Shown: positions 44,425 to 53,351, counted from the stretch's first letter. The stretch is 64,000 bases of DNA from Pseudomonas sp. BGr12 (GCF_030272895.1 NZ_JALRNF010000038.1:4393-68392); one strand, 5' to 3'. Notes: generated from the letters alone by a model not told the origin. Translations and numbers: made by a program.

Positions 44425-45848
44425 TGTCCAATCCAATTGTATATCTCCTCCCCGATGAGCTCGCCCCCTTTACCCCCTTCGACACTACCGACCAGCGAAC
44501 CACCTCCAACCAAGACGATGCCACAGATTGCCCCACCCAAACCTCCGGTGGCAGCGGTTACAATCCCACAGGTCAAATATGCGGCATAGCCTCCAAGACC
44601 GGCTCCAAACGCCCCGCCACCCAACCCGCCAGAAAAACTCCCCACCTCAGTGAATCGAATCTTCTTGCATTCCTCCGTCTCCCCGGCGCGACACACCTCC
44701 TGCACTTTGAGCAACGATGCGCCGCCCCCGAGCGCAATCCCAACGTATCCCCCGTATTTGAGGTACTGCGCGGTCTTCGCCACCTGATTCAGGTGCGTGG
44801 CATAGCCGGGAATCTGCCCGGGCGCACCGGCTCGGCTCCAGTGATGCACCAGACTCTTGGTCGAGATGCCCAGGTCACGACGCAGGACGTCGTAACTGCC
44901 GAGGTTCAGCGGTTTATTTAGGAAGGAGACTTTCAACTGCGCCTCAAGCTGGCGGAGCAGTTGCTGGCGGGAGGCGAAGAACTCGGGACTTTTCAAATGG
45001 CCATGGGCGATGAATGAGCGTTGGTGCAGTTGTTCCACCGCATGCAAGGTACCTTTGACCTGGTCGAGCCCTTGCTTGAGCATCGCCTGGCCGACACCCA
45101 TCGACTTGCTCGCGCCATCGAGCAACCCGGCGATCTCGCCCTGGTAGCGGGCCATGAAGTTGGCTTCTTCCTCGGTGAGCGGCGCCAGCACTTCCCGGAC
45201 CCGGGCGGCGACAACCATCAGGTCGACTTCTTCCCGGGTGCAGGCCGTACCGTTATTCGGATCGCCAATAACGAACAGCTCGCCGGCCTTGTAGCCTTGG
45301 GCAAAGGTCGGATTGAGCCGGTGTAAGCGGGCCGACAGGTAGCGGGTTTCGCCGCCCAGCTGAGCCAGCACCTGCTGGCCGGACATGCTGCGCGGCACCA
45401 CATAGAAGCCAGGTTCCAGCGTGCCTGGCGCGGCGGACATGGCTGGCGTGGGGTGGTTGGCGGGAGAGAAACCGGAGCTTGAGGGCGTTGCCGACCCTGC
45501 CGGCGCTCGGCTTGCGGGTTCGGCGGCGCGGCTGGCGGTGGGCCTGTCCGACCCGATCCAGTCGCCCAGCGGCGCAATCAGTCGGTTGCTGCCGGGCGGA
45601 CAGCCGCAGGCCACCAGCATGCCGTCCACGGCCACCGGCAACCCGTGGAAGGTGAAGCGCGAGTCGCCTTCGGCAATTTTTCCGGACTGCCCGCATTCCG
45701 GGCATGCTGTGGTGACATCGCCCTTGCGCAGGACGCCGCGACCACCATGGGCCGCTTGCGGCAGACTGCTGATGCAGGTGGCACCGGTGGTGGTCTTGTC
45801 GCCGTGTAGCCCTTCGCCCCGGCCGAACATGTTCGAACGCTTGCCCAT
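44421..45848 (-). CDS. PAAR/LysM-like/glycine-zipper protein, probable T6SS effector, copy 2
   Basis: A 475-aa protein, same order of parts as copy 1: PAAR (1-95), Pro-rich linker, LysM-like segment (PGFYVVPRSMSGQQVLAQLGG), helical middle to about 400, glycine-zipper tail. The PAAR domain differs from copies 1 and 3 only in scattered residues (CPECGQSGK). The tail is different: GSFSGGLGGGAFGAGLGGYA, then YLTCGIVTAATGGLGGAICG and GGKGGELIGEEIYNWIGQ. Domain function as for copy 1. Preceded by a 26-codon leader ORF and followed by its coupled membrane partner and a terminator. Confidence 0.72.
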   Translation of the reverse strand: MGKRSNMFGRGEGLHGDKTTTGATCISSLPQAAHGGRGVLRKGDVTTACPECGQSGKIAEGDSRFTFHGLPVAVDGMLVACGCPPGSNRLIAPLGDWIGSDRPTASRAAEPASRAPAGSATPSSSGFSPANHPTPAMSAAPGTLEPGFYVVPRSMSGQQVLAQLGGETRYLSARLHRLNPTFAQGYKAGELFVIGDPNNGTACTREEVDLMVVAARVREVLAPLTEEEANFMARYQGEIAGLLDGASKSMGVGQAMLKQGLDQVKGTLHAVEQLHQRSFIAHGHLKSPEFFASRQQLLRQLEAQLKVSFLNKPLNLGSYDVLRRDLGISTKSLVHHWSRAGAPGQIPGYATHLNQVAKTAQYLKYGGYVGIALGGGASLLKVQEVCRAGETEECKKIRFTEVGSFSGGLGGGAFGAGLGGYAAYLTCGIVTAATGGLGGAICGIVLVGGGSLVGSVEGGKGGELIGEEIYNWIGQ

Positions 45849-45851
45849 GCT

Positions 45852-45932
45852 TCACCCCTCGACCGTCAGTGCAGCGTGCGCTGCCAGTGGATGGGCGATG
45901 CTGTCGGTTGGAAAATCGTTCCTTGTAGACAT
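45852..45932 (-). CDS. 26-codon leader ORF before PAAR gene, copy 2
   Basis: ATG at 45932 (AAGGAA upstream) to TGA at 45852. It ends 3 nt before the PAAR ATG, as in copy 1. The sequence begins MSTRNDFPTDSIAHP and ends HAALTVEG. Nearly identical to copy 3 (only T/A before VEG differs). Confidence 0.45.
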   Translation of the reverse strand: MSTRNDFPTDSIAHPLAAHAALTVEG

Positions 45933-46117
45933 GTACTGATTCCTTGGGCAAATGGAACCCGGAACCTAGCATGGGAAAATCGGCTTTTTACGCGGTAAAA
46001 ATCGAAACAGAAATGCCCTACATGACTGTCGGAATACAACGAAGTCCGCAGGAAGAAGCCGGACAGCAAAAAGACGAACCTATGGGCTCGCCTCTTCAGG
46101 GGCTGCTCCACCGATCA

Positions 46118-46193
46118 TTATTTGATCAATCGCCACGTCAGCGAATAGTGATACGACTGCCCGTCATTGGCCCTGACCTCGGCAATAGTACAG
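46118..46193 (-). pseudogene. 3' end remnant of an unidentified gene
   Basis: Minus-strand frame ending VRANDGQSYHYSLTWRLIK and a TAA, followed by a degraded terminator (around 46075-46100) related to those before modules 1 and 3. Upstream it stops making sense at about 46190, where the xthA remnant begins on the other strand. Read as the leftover of the gene that once preceded module 2. Confidence 0.35.
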
Positions 46194-46194
46194 C

Positions 46195-46368
46195 TGGTGG
46201 CCGGACAACGAGCAGGCCGAGATGCTCAATCTGGGCTGGCGTTTCGACTACCAGCTGCTGACCCCGGGCCTGCGCCGTTTCGTGCGAAGCGCGCGCCTGC
46301 CACGTCAGCCACGCTTCTCCCAGCATGCGCCACTGATCGTGGACTATGACTGGACGCTGACGATCTGA
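46195..46368 (+). pseudogene. C-terminal remnant of exodeoxyribonuclease III (xthA-like)
   Basis: Fifty-seven codons: WWPDNEQAEMLNLGWRFDYQ..., LLTPGLRRFVRSARLPRQ... and a typical end FSQHAPLIVDYDWTLTI plus TGA. The block (LGWRFDY, SDHAPL-type motif as SQHAPLIVDYD) matches the C-terminus of the ExoIII/AP-endonuclease family (about 260 aa). No upstream portion is present: sequence 5' of 46195 reads as something else. It is bounded on the right by the shared terminator at 46377 and module 3. Confidence 0.75.
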
Positions 46369-46376
46369 GTCGATCA

Positions 46377-46415
46377 GTCACAAAAAAACCGACAGTGCGT
46401 CGGTTTTTTTGTGAC
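46377..46415. terminator. Bidirectional terminator (module 3 / xthA remnant)
   Basis: gtcacaaaaaaaccgacagt / gcgtcggtttttttgtgac: stem with A-run and T-run on either side, 8 nt beyond the copy 3 immunity stop. Confidence 0.92.
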
Positions 46416-46422
46416 TGAAATT

Positions 46423-46824
46423 TCACCGTGTTGGGGAGAGCTTGATCAAGGCGACGCCGATTACGAGCCAGGCGCAGCCAATGATGATCAGCCAGGAACT
46501 CACCAGCAATCGACGCCGCAGCCGCGGTGGAAAGTTGCGCAAGTCTTCTGCGTCCATCATCCCCAAGCGAATGCATAACTTGGGATAGAGAAACGCGCCG
46601 GTGATAGTAGTCAGCAGATAACAGCGTGATCTCAAGCTCGTCGTCCCCCAGAACGGTATCTGTAGCTTGAGCCAGCGACTGTTTGAAAGGCTTGCAATGA
46701 TGAGGTCGAAGTCACGACTGCGGGCGGTGTAGGTTTCGATGGCTACGCCTGACAAGCCGATTATGAACGGAGCTAAACCGAAGGCGAGGGCAATGCCCGG
46801 CGGCCAGGTGTTGATATCAATCAC
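46423..46824 (-). CDS. Small membrane protein, probable immunity partner, copy 3
   Basis: A 133-aa protein. The start is taken as a GTG at 46824 that overlaps the PAAR stop by 8 nt; no ATG is close by. Seen: membrane segments GIALAFGLAPFIIGLSGVAI, CYLLTTITGAFLYPKLCI and LVSSWLIIIGCAWLVIGVALIKL, the conserved DAEDLRNFPPRLRRR loop and ALIKLSPTR end shared with copy 1. Confidence 0.62.
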   Translation of the reverse strand: MIDINTWPPGIALAFGLAPFIIGLSGVAIETYTARSRDFDLIIASLSNSRWLKLQIPFWGTTSLRSRCYLLTTITGAFLYPKLCIRLGMMDAEDLRNFPPRLRRRLLVSSWLIIIGCAWLVIGVALIKLSPTR

Positions 46825-48241
46825 TTTGCACCTCGTAGAGTATGTCTCCCACCCACTCTCCAAATGACCCGCCGCCAACTCCCCCGGCTAGTGATCCGCC
46901 TCCTACCAGTACAACTCCACAGACAGCGACGCCGACTGGACCAGCCGCGGCTGCGAAACCACATACGGCCATCGCTACCTTTCCTCCCGCGTATCCACCA
47001 AGCGAGCCAACGCCTAGCCCACCCGTAAAACTCCCTGCCTCAGTAAATCGAATCCTCTTACACTCCTCCGTCTCGCCGGCACGACACACCTCCTGCACCT
47101 TGAGCACCGACGCACCGCCACCGAGCGCAACCCCGACGTATCCCCCGTACTTGAGGTATTTCGCCGTCTTCGCCACCTGATCCAGGTGCGTGGCATAGCC
47201 GGGAATCTGCCCGGGCGCGCCGGCTCGGCTCCAGTGGTGCACCAGACTCTTGGTCGAAATGCCCAGGTCGCGACGCAACACGTCGTAACTGCCAAGGTTC
47301 AGCGCTTTGTTGAGGAAAGAGCCTCGCAACTGCCCATCCAGTTGCCGGAGCACCTGCTGGCGCGAGGCGAAGAACTCCGGGCTTTTCAAATTGCCGTGGG
47401 TGATGAACGAGCGTTGATACAGTTGTTCCACCGCATGCAAGGTGCCTTCGACCTGCCGCAACCCTTGCTTGAGCATCGACTGGCCGACGCCCATGGACTC
47501 GCTCGCCCCATCAAGCACCCCCGCAATCTCGCCCTGGTAACGGGCCATGAAGTTGGCCTCGTCCTCGGTGAGCGGCGCCAGCACCTCGCGGACCCGGGCA
47601 GCGGCAGCCATCAGGTCGGCTTCTTCCCGGGTACAGGCCGTACCGTTGTGCGGATCGCCAATGACGAACAGCTCGCCGGCTTTGAAGCCTTGGGCAAAGG
47701 TGGGGTTGAGCCGGTGCAGCCGGGCCGACAGGTAGCGGGTTTCGCCACCCAGCTGGGCCAGCACCTGTTGGCCCGACATGCTACGCGGCACTACATAGAA
47801 GCCAGGTTCCAGCGTGCCCGGTGCGGCGGACATGGTTGGTGAGGCGTGGTTGGCGGGAGAGAAGCCGGAACTTGAAGGCGGGGGTGACGCCGTCGGCGCC
47901 CGGCTGGCGGGTTCGGCGGCGCGGTTAGCGGAGGGCCTGTCCGGCCCGATCCAGTCGCCCAAGGGGGCAATCAGCCGATTGCTGCCAGGCGGGCAGCCGC
48001 AGGCCACCAGCATGCCATCCACGGCCACCGGTTTCCCATGGAAGGTGAAGCGTGAATCCCCTTCGGCAATTTTTCCGGACTGCCCGCACTTCGGGCATTC
48101 GGTAGTGACGTCGCCCTTGCGCAGGACGCCGCGACCACCATGGGCAGCTTGTGGCAGGCTGCTGATACAGGTGGCACCGGTGGTGGTCTTGTCACCGTGG
48201 AGCCCTTCGCCCCGGCCGAACATATTCGAACGCTTGCCCAT
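46817..48241 (-). CDS. PAAR/LysM-like/glycine-zipper protein, probable T6SS effector, copy 3
   Basis: A 474-aa protein with the same parts as copy 1: PAAR domain (1-95), Pro-rich linker, LysM-like segment, helical middle, glycine-zipper tail. Its tail has a copy-1-like centre (KVAMAVCGFAAAAGPVGVAVCG) but a different flank (GSFTGGLGVGSLGGYAGG, GGVGGGSFGEWVGDILYEVQSD), so it is a mosaic of the other two. The region up to the tail is almost identical to copy 1. Probable T6SS delivery and membrane action are inferred from PAAR and the zipper. Confidence 0.72.
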   Translation of the reverse strand: MGKRSNMFGRGEGLHGDKTTTGATCISSLPQAAHGGRGVLRKGDVTTECPKCGQSGKIAEGDSRFTFHGKPVAVDGMLVACGCPPGSNRLIAPLGDWIGPDRPSANRAAEPASRAPTASPPPSSSGFSPANHASPTMSAAPGTLEPGFYVVPRSMSGQQVLAQLGGETRYLSARLHRLNPTFAQGFKAGELFVIGDPHNGTACTREEADLMAAAARVREVLAPLTEDEANFMARYQGEIAGVLDGASESMGVGQSMLKQGLRQVEGTLHAVEQLYQRSFITHGNLKSPEFFASRQQVLRQLDGQLRGSFLNKALNLGSYDVLRRDLGISTKSLVHHWSRAGAPGQIPGYATHLDQVAKTAKYLKYGGYVGVALGGGASVLKVQEVCRAGETEECKRIRFTEAGSFTGGLGVGSLGGYAGGKVAMAVCGFAAAAGPVGVAVCGVVLVGGGSLAGGVGGGSFGEWVGDILYEVQSD

Positions 48242-48244
48242 GCT

Positions 48245-48325
48245 TCACCCCTCGACCGCCAGTGCAGCGTGCGCTGCCAGTGGATGGGCGATGCTGTCGG
48301 TTGGAAAATCGTTCCTTGTAGACAT
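48245..48325 (-). CDS. 26-codon leader ORF before PAAR gene, copy 3
   Basis: ATG at 48325 to TGA at 48245; begins MSTRNDFPTDSIAHP, ends HAALAVEG. Same spacing to the PAAR ATG as the other two. The surrounding 100 bp (tagcatgggaaaaacggctt onward) is also shared by all modules. Confidence 0.45.
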   Translation of the reverse strand: MSTRNDFPTDSIAHPLAAHAALAVEG

Positions 48326-48442
48326 GCACTGATTCCTTGGGCAAATGGAACCCGGAACCTAGCATGGGAAAAACGGCTTTTTACGCGGGGAAAATCGAAA
48401 CAGAAACTTCCTACGCAGCTCTCAGAATGCAGCGCGTAATCC

Positions 48443-48529
48443 GTAGGAGCGGCGGTGGGACGACTCGACTTGCCCCGCGATTGCGGTGCGACAGACGAAT
48501 CGCAATCGCGGGGCAAGCCCGCTCCTACA
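48443..48529. repeat. REP element
   Basis: gtaggagcggcggtgggacg ... gcggggcaagcccgctcctac, upstream of module 3. Confidence 0.9.
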
Positions 48530-48550
48530 GGTCGGTGTAAACCAGACAGC

Positions 48551-48580
48551 AAAAAGGCGAGCCCATGGGCCCGCCTTTTG
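48551..48580 (-). terminator. Rho-independent terminator of the gene at 48598-48927
   Basis: aaaaaggcgagcccatgggc / ccgcctttt; it has nearly the same sequence as the terminator at 16917 that precedes module 1. Confidence 0.88.
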
Positions 48581-48597
48581 TTCACACGATCGGGTTA

Positions 48598-48927
48598 TCA
48601 GCAGAGGCGATCGATGACCGCAACGCCCGGCTTGTTCTGCAGCGCAGCCCACTCGCTCTGCAGGGTCTGCAGTACGCGGCCGACGTACTGGGTGTCAGCG
48701 GCGGCCTTCTTGCCCACGTAGCCCTGGCCACGGCGGTACATCTTCAACCGCGCACGCATGTTCGGGGTATGTTGCTCGAACTGCGCCTCGTCGGTCAGCG
48801 TGCCCAGTTTGTCGAGGCGGACTTCGCCGGCCTGGCACACCCAGAGAATGTGGCTGTCGAGGGTGTCCTTGCGAGCGGCGAACAGCCGGGCCAATTCTTC
48901 GACAGTCGGTTGATTGTTCAGATTCAT
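48598..48927 (-). CDS. Small helical protein of unknown function
   Basis: A 109-aa soluble protein (MNLNNQPTVEELARLFAARK... PGVAVIDRLC). GGGGG lies about 8 nt upstream of the ATG at 48927; a second ATG is at 48930. Predicted mostly helical, one terminal Cys, no domain recognised. The 331 bp upstream (48964-49294) contain no gene I can support. Confidence 0.6.
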   Translation of the reverse strand: MNLNNQPTVEELARLFAARKDTLDSHILWVCQAGEVRLDKLGTLTDEAQFEQHTPNMRARLKMYRRGQGYVGKKAAADTQYVGRVLQTLQSEWAALQNKPGVAVIDRLC

Positions 48928-49294
48928 CATAAAGCCCCCTGGAGTATCGATAGTTGAGTTCAAACTCGGCGCACATCATGTAGCGTTGAAAGAAAGCTGC
49001 TACAGCAGCGTCACAACTGGGGGCTTTTCACATTCTGCCTTTTGGGCAGTACCCATCCGCATTCAGCTCATGGATCCCTGGAGCTGCCTGGAACACCCTT
49101 GCCAGTGTCCCCGATCGGGGAGACGGCCTCATCATGCAAGGGGCGACGAACGGCGTCAACAGGTTTTGTAGTGATTTTTTTCTAGCACTACATTTTGTCT
49201 GACAATGTTGGTTCATACCGATGTTGATGCGAATCAGTTCGTCACGGTGGCAAGTGACCGATGATGGCCATTCATGCATTGCGGGGAGAGTCCC

Positions 49295-50785
49295 ATGAGT
49301 TCGTCGGCCAGCGCACCGGGTGCGCAATCCGCGGGTGTCAAGATTCCGGTCGGCCTGTTGCTGGGGGTCGCCGCCCTGATCGGCGTGCTGTTGCTGCCCT
49401 TGCCGGCCGACCTGCCGGTGGCGGGGCAGCGGGTCCTGGCGATCCTGGCCTTTGCCGTGGTGGTGTGGATCAGCGAGGCGGTGTCGTACGAAGCCAGCGC
49501 GATCATGATCACCTCGCTCATGGCATTCTTGCTCGGTACGGCGCCGACTGTGGCCGACCCTTCCGTCACCTATGGCTCGTCGGCCGCCATCAGCCTGGCC
49601 CTGACCGGGTTTTCCAACAGTGCCCTGGCCCTGGTGGTCGGCGCCTTGTTCATTGCCGCGGCCATGACCCACACCGGCCTTGACCGGCGCATCGCCCTGG
49701 TGACCCTGTCCAGCGTCGGGGTCAGCACCCGGCGCATCCTGCTGGGGGCGGTGGCGGTGACCATCCTGCTCAGCCTGGTGGTGCCCAGTGCCACGGCGCG
49801 CAGTGCCTGTGTGGTGCCGATCATGATGGGGGTGATTGCCGCGTTTGGCGTCGACAAGCGCTCCAACATCGCCGCCGGGATCATGATCATCGTCGCCCAG
49901 GGCACCAGCATCTGGAACATCGGCATCCAGACCGCAGCGGCGCAGAACCTGTTGACCGTGGGCTTCATGGACAAGATGCTCGGTGCCCGGGTGTCCTGGA
50001 TCGACTGGCTGATCGCCGGTGCGCCCTGGGCGGTGATCATGTCGGCGGTGCTGATTTTCATCGTGCTCAAGTTGCTGCCGCCGGAGAGCGACAGCATTCC
50101 CGGGGGCAAGGCGGCGGTCGCCCGCACCCTGGCCGAGCTCGGGCCCATGAGCGGGGCGCAGAAGCGTTTGCTTGCGGTTTCGCTGCTGTTACTGCTGGCC
50201 TGGGCCACCGAGGGCAAGCTGCATCGCTTCGACACCACCTCGACCACCTATGCGGGCCTGGTGATCCTGCTGCTGCCGCGCCTGGGCGTGATGACCTGGA
50301 AGGATGTGCAGGCGCGGATTCCCTGGGGCACGGTGATTGTCTTCGGCGTCGGCATCAGCCTGGGCACCACCTTGCTCACCACCCAGGCTGGGCAATGGCT
50401 GGGGGCGCAGGTGGTGGCCCATACCGGGCTGGATCAACTGGGGACCCTGGGGGTGTTCGCGATCCTGGGGGCGTTCCTGATCCTGATTCACCTGGGCTTT
50501 GCCAGCGCCACGGCGCTGACCTCGGCGTTGTTGCCGATCCTGATCGCGGTGCTGCAGACCTTGCCGGGAGACTTCAGCCGGCTGGGCATGACCATGGCCT
50601 TGGGTTTTGTGGTCAGCTACGGCTTCATCCTGCCGATCAATGCGCCGCAGAACATGGTGTGCCTGGGCACGGAGACCTTCACGGCCCGGCAGTTCGCCCG
50701 GGTCGGGGTGTTGGTGACGCTGATCGGCTATGTGCTGATGCTGGTGTTTGCCGCCACCTGGTGGCGCTGGCTGGGCTGGATGTAG
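49295..50785 (+). CDS. SLC13 (DASS)-family anion:sodium symporter
   Basis: A 496-aa carrier with 11-12 helices. Seen: the SLC13 motif region ALALVVGALFIAAAMTHTGLDRR, LLSLVVPSATARSACVVPIMMGVIAAFG (the first SNT-like motif position) and GFASATALTSALLPILIAVL with INAPQNMVCLG in the second half. Known substrates: dicarboxylates, citrate or sulfate. The start at 49295 has GGGGAGAG upstream. The XRE-cupin gene next to it, convergent, could be its regulator. Confidence 0.82.
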   Translation: MSSSASAPGAQSAGVKIPVGLLLGVAALIGVLLLPLPADLPVAGQRVLAILAFAVVVWISEAVSYEASAIMITSLMAFLLGTAPTVADPSVTYGSSAAISLALTGFSNSALALVVGALFIAAAMTHTGLDRRIALVTLSSVGVSTRRILLGAVAVTILLSLVVPSATARSACVVPIMMGVIAAFGVDKRSNIAAGIMIIVAQGTSIWNIGIQTAAAQNLLTVGFMDKMLGARVSWIDWLIAGAPWAVIMSAVLIFIVLKLLPPESDSIPGGKAAVARTLAELGPMSGAQKRLLAVSLLLLLAWATEGKLHRFDTTSTTYAGLVILLLPRLGVMTWKDVQARIPWGTVIVFGVGISLGTTLLTTQAGQWLGAQVVAHTGLDQLGTLGVFAILGAFLILIHLGFASATALTSALLPILIAVLQTLPGDFSRLGMTMALGFVVSYGFILPINAPQNMVCLGTETFTARQFARVGVLVTLIGYVLMLVFAATWWRWLGWM

Positions 50786-50798
50786 GCGCCACTGTCTT

Positions 50799-50880
50799 TG
50801 TGGGAGCGGGCTTGACCCGCGGTTGATCAAGCCGCCGCATCGCGGGGCAAGCCCGCTCCCACAGCAAGCCCGCTCCCACT
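50799..50880. repeat. REP element with duplicated right half-arm
   Basis: tgtgggagcgggcttgaccc pairs with gcggggcaagcccgctcccaca to 50862; an extra gcaagcccgctcccact follows to 50880. Confidence 0.85.
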
Positions 50881-50885
50881 GGGGA

Positions 50886-51434
50886 TCAGAAGTTCGCCGG
50901 GGTGTTGGCGCTGATGATTTCCGCCTCGTCCTGGCCAATGTTCTTGAAACTGTGGGGCAGGGTGGTGGGGAAGTAGTAGCCATCCCCGGAGTTGAGGATG
51001 CTCACCTGGCCATCGACCCGCAGTTCGATGGTGCCCCGGGTCACCAGCCCGCATTCTTCACCCTCGGTGTGCACGATCGGCTCATCGCCCGAGTCGGCAC
51101 CCGGCGCGTACAGTTCGCGCAGCATGCGCATCTGCCGGCCTTCGACGCTGGCGCCGACCAGCAACAGGCGCAGGCCACTGTTGCCCAGGTCAGGCTGCTC
51201 GGTGGAGCGGAATACGAAACGCTCCTCGCGCGGTGGTTCATCAAAGCTGAAGAACTCGGCGAGGGTCATGGGAATGCCTTCGAGCAGCTTCTTCAGGGAG
51301 CTGACCGAAGGGCTGACGCGGTTTTGCTCGATCTGCGAGATCGTCGAGTTGGTCAGGCCGCTACGGCGGGCCAGCTCCCGCTGGGAGAGTTTGTTGCGTT
51401 CACGCACCAGTTTGAGTCGTGTCCCCGTGTCCAT
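50886..51434 (-). CDS. XRE-cupin transcriptional regulator
   Basis: A 182-aa protein. Seen: N-terminal XRE helix-turn-helix (residues 4-60; LKLVRERNKLSQRELARRSGLTNSTISQIEQNRVSPSVSSLKKLLEG) and a C-terminal cupin (110-180; EGEECGLVTRGTIELRVDGQVSILNSGDGYYFPTTLPHSFKN). The family (PuuR, ArgR-type XRE-cupins) controls amine, amino-acid and carboxylate catabolism. The ATG at 51434 begins MDTGTRLKLVRE; a longer frame starts at 51470. Confidence 0.87.
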   Translation of the reverse strand: MDTGTRLKLVRERNKLSQRELARRSGLTNSTISQIEQNRVSPSVSSLKKLLEGIPMTLAEFFSFDEPPREERFVFRSTEQPDLGNSGLRLLLVGASVEGRQMRMLRELYAPGADSGDEPIVHTEGEECGLVTRGTIELRVDGQVSILNSGDGYYFPTTLPHSFKNIGQDEAEIISANTPANF

Positions 51435-51491
51435 AGCCGCCTTATGTGTCAATAATTTTGGGCGGAGCATTAAAGCACATTATTTCAGGCT

Positions 51492-52715
51492 TTAGCGGCC
51501 CGTCTGTACGGATGGAGGCGATGGCTGAGGCCACAACCCTACCAGCAGTAACAAGGCGCCGACGATCAGGTACGGCAGGCGTGGATCGGCGGCGTAGATC
51601 AGGGTGCCGGCCAGCGGTCCGATGACCACGCCCAGCCCCTGTGCCGCGCCGATGGAGCCGGCCGTGGCGCCTTGTTCGGAGGCGTCCATGGCATTGGCCG
51701 CCAGTGCCGAGAAGGCCGGGAAAACCCAGCCCATGCCGCCGGCGGCGATAAAAAAGCAGGTACCCAGCAGTGTGGCGCTGTCGGCAAATGCACAGGCGAT
51801 GAAGCCCAGTGCCGAAACGCTGCCACCGACGCGGATCATGCGCAGCGGCGGCCACTGCAGTTTGCGCACCAGCATTTGCGACAGGATCAGCGCCACACCC
51901 ACCAGGGTCAGGGCCATGCCCGCTGTTTGTGCGGCTTGCGCAGGGTCCATGCCCAGGCGGTCGAGGGCGAAGAAACCGACGGTGATCTGCGCCACCGAGA
52001 CGCTAAGCATGGCCACGAACGCCACCAGCAAGGGGCGTCGCAGGCGCGGGTCGCTCAGGCGCACCGGGCGTGGCGGCTGCTTGAGGTGCAGTTCCTGGCG
52101 CTTGAGCTTGAGCAGCAGCACCACGAACGCCAGCATCGGCAACACCGCCATTGCATAGAACGGCAGGCTCAGGCTGTGGCGCGCCAGCAAGGCGGCCAGG
52201 GCCGGGCCCAGCACCAGGCCGACCGCGTTGGCCGCGCCCAGGGAGGCGAGGGTGCGGGCGCGATGCTCTGGTGCGACGTTGTCGGCGATCAGTGCCGCGC
52301 CGCCCACCGGCAGCGCCGCATAGAACGCGCCGATCAGGCCCCGTCCGAGGATCAGGCCGATGAAGGCCAGGGTCGCACTGGGCAGCAGATGCAGGGCCAC
52401 ATCGATGAACAGGCACAGGATCCAGTAGGCCAGGGTAAAGCCGGCGGTGCCGATCAACAGCACCCGGCGCCGGCCGAGACGGTCACTGGCCTGGCCCCAG
52501 GGGCGGGCCAGGAGCATCCAGATCACCCCGGCCACCGTCACCGCCGCCCCGGCCTGCCAGGTGGCCAGGCCCAGGGTGCGGGCGATCGGGCCGATCAGGG
52601 ACACGAAGGCCATCATCGCCATGGTGCAGGCCATGTTGGCGACCAGCAGCGGGCGCAGGTCGAAGCCGGCGTCGGCATGGCTGGAAAGTGTCGCAGGGTC
52701 CTGTGCGCTGTTCAT
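51492..52715 (-). CDS. MFS efflux transporter (DHA1)
   Basis: A 407-aa 12-helix transporter. Seen: motif A RPWGQASDRLGRRRVLL, VTVAGVIWMLLARPWG, and the second-half repeat VGVALILSQMLVRKLQWPPL. Similar to TetA/multidrug pumps. It is adjacent to the XRE-cupin gene on the same strand, 57 nt away. Substrate unknown. Confidence 0.83.
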   Translation of the reverse strand: MNSAQDPATLSSHADAGFDLRPLLVANMACTMAMMAFVSLIGPIARTLGLATWQAGAAVTVAGVIWMLLARPWGQASDRLGRRRVLLIGTAGFTLAYWILCLFIDVALHLLPSATLAFIGLILGRGLIGAFYAALPVGGAALIADNVAPEHRARTLASLGAANAVGLVLGPALAALLARHSLSLPFYAMAVLPMLAFVVLLLKLKRQELHLKQPPRPVRLSDPRLRRPLLVAFVAMLSVSVAQITVGFFALDRLGMDPAQAAQTAGMALTLVGVALILSQMLVRKLQWPPLRMIRVGGSVSALGFIACAFADSATLLGTCFFIAAGGMGWVFPAFSALAANAMDASEQGATAGSIGAAQGLGVVIGPLAGTLIYAADPRLPYLIVGALLLLVGLWPQPSPPSVQTGR

Positions 52716-52796
52716 GGGCTATCCAAGGCAGTTGAGGCAAGGCTGGCATTGTGCCGGAAAACAACGGGAGACAGGACGCTGCGCGATCGACAATCG

Positions 52797-53351
52797 TTAA
52801 TGGCTGCTGTCGGCCTGATCTTTTCCAAGCGGGCCGGGCCACATGCTGCGCAGCACCCCGTCGCGCCGCACCAGGCCATGCACCAGCGCCGCGCCAAGGT
52901 GAATCAGCACGGTGGCGAACAGCACGTAGGCCAGCACGCCATGGGCCTTGCGCAACAGGGCATAGAGGTGCAGGTCGTGGGGCAGGAGCGCGGGCAGTTG
53001 CAGCGGCAGCGGGTAGCCGCCTGCCGAGAGCATGCCCCAGCCGATCAGCGGCATGGCCAGCATCAGGGCATACAGCAGCCAGTGCGAGGCGCCGGCGGCC
53101 AGGCGCTGTACCCGTGGCAGGTCGCTGGGCAGCGGCGGATGGGGCAGGGTCAGGCGCACCAGGATGCGCACCAGCACCAGCAGCAAGAGCGCCAGGCCAA
53201 TGGCCTTGTGCAGGCTGATCAGCAGGGTGTGGCGCGGCGACAGGTCGACGACCATGCTCACGCCGACGAACAGCATCGCCAGGATCAACAGCGCCATCAG
53301 CCAGTGCAGCAGGCGCGCCAGGGGATGGAAGGCGGCGGGTACGGATTTCAT
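52797..53351 (-). CDS. Cytochrome b561
   Basis: A 184-aa membrane cytochrome. Seen: four helices with His ligands in LARLLHWLMALLILAMLF, HTLLISLHKAIGLALLLLV, GASHWLLYALMLAMPLIGW and KAHGVLAYVLFATVLIHLGAALVHGLV. It overlaps the end of the catalase-like gene by 4 nt, so the pair is coupled. Probable role: electron delivery from quinol to the periplasmic heme enzyme, or the reverse. Confidence 0.88.
   Translation of the reverse strand: MKSVPAAFHPLARLLHWLMALLILAMLFVGVSMVVDLSPRHTLLISLHKAIGLALLLLVLVRILVRLTLPHPPLPSDLPRVQRLAAGASHWLLYALMLAMPLIGWGMLSAGGYPLPLQLPALLPHDLHLYALLRKAHGVLAYVLFATVLIHLGAALVHGLVRRDGVLRSMWPGPLGKDQADSSH

Noticed and set aside
43975..48600. Full type VI secretion cluster
   Set aside because: Searched by eye for Hcp, VgrG, TssB/C and ClpV-like proteins around the PAAR genes; none are present in the window.
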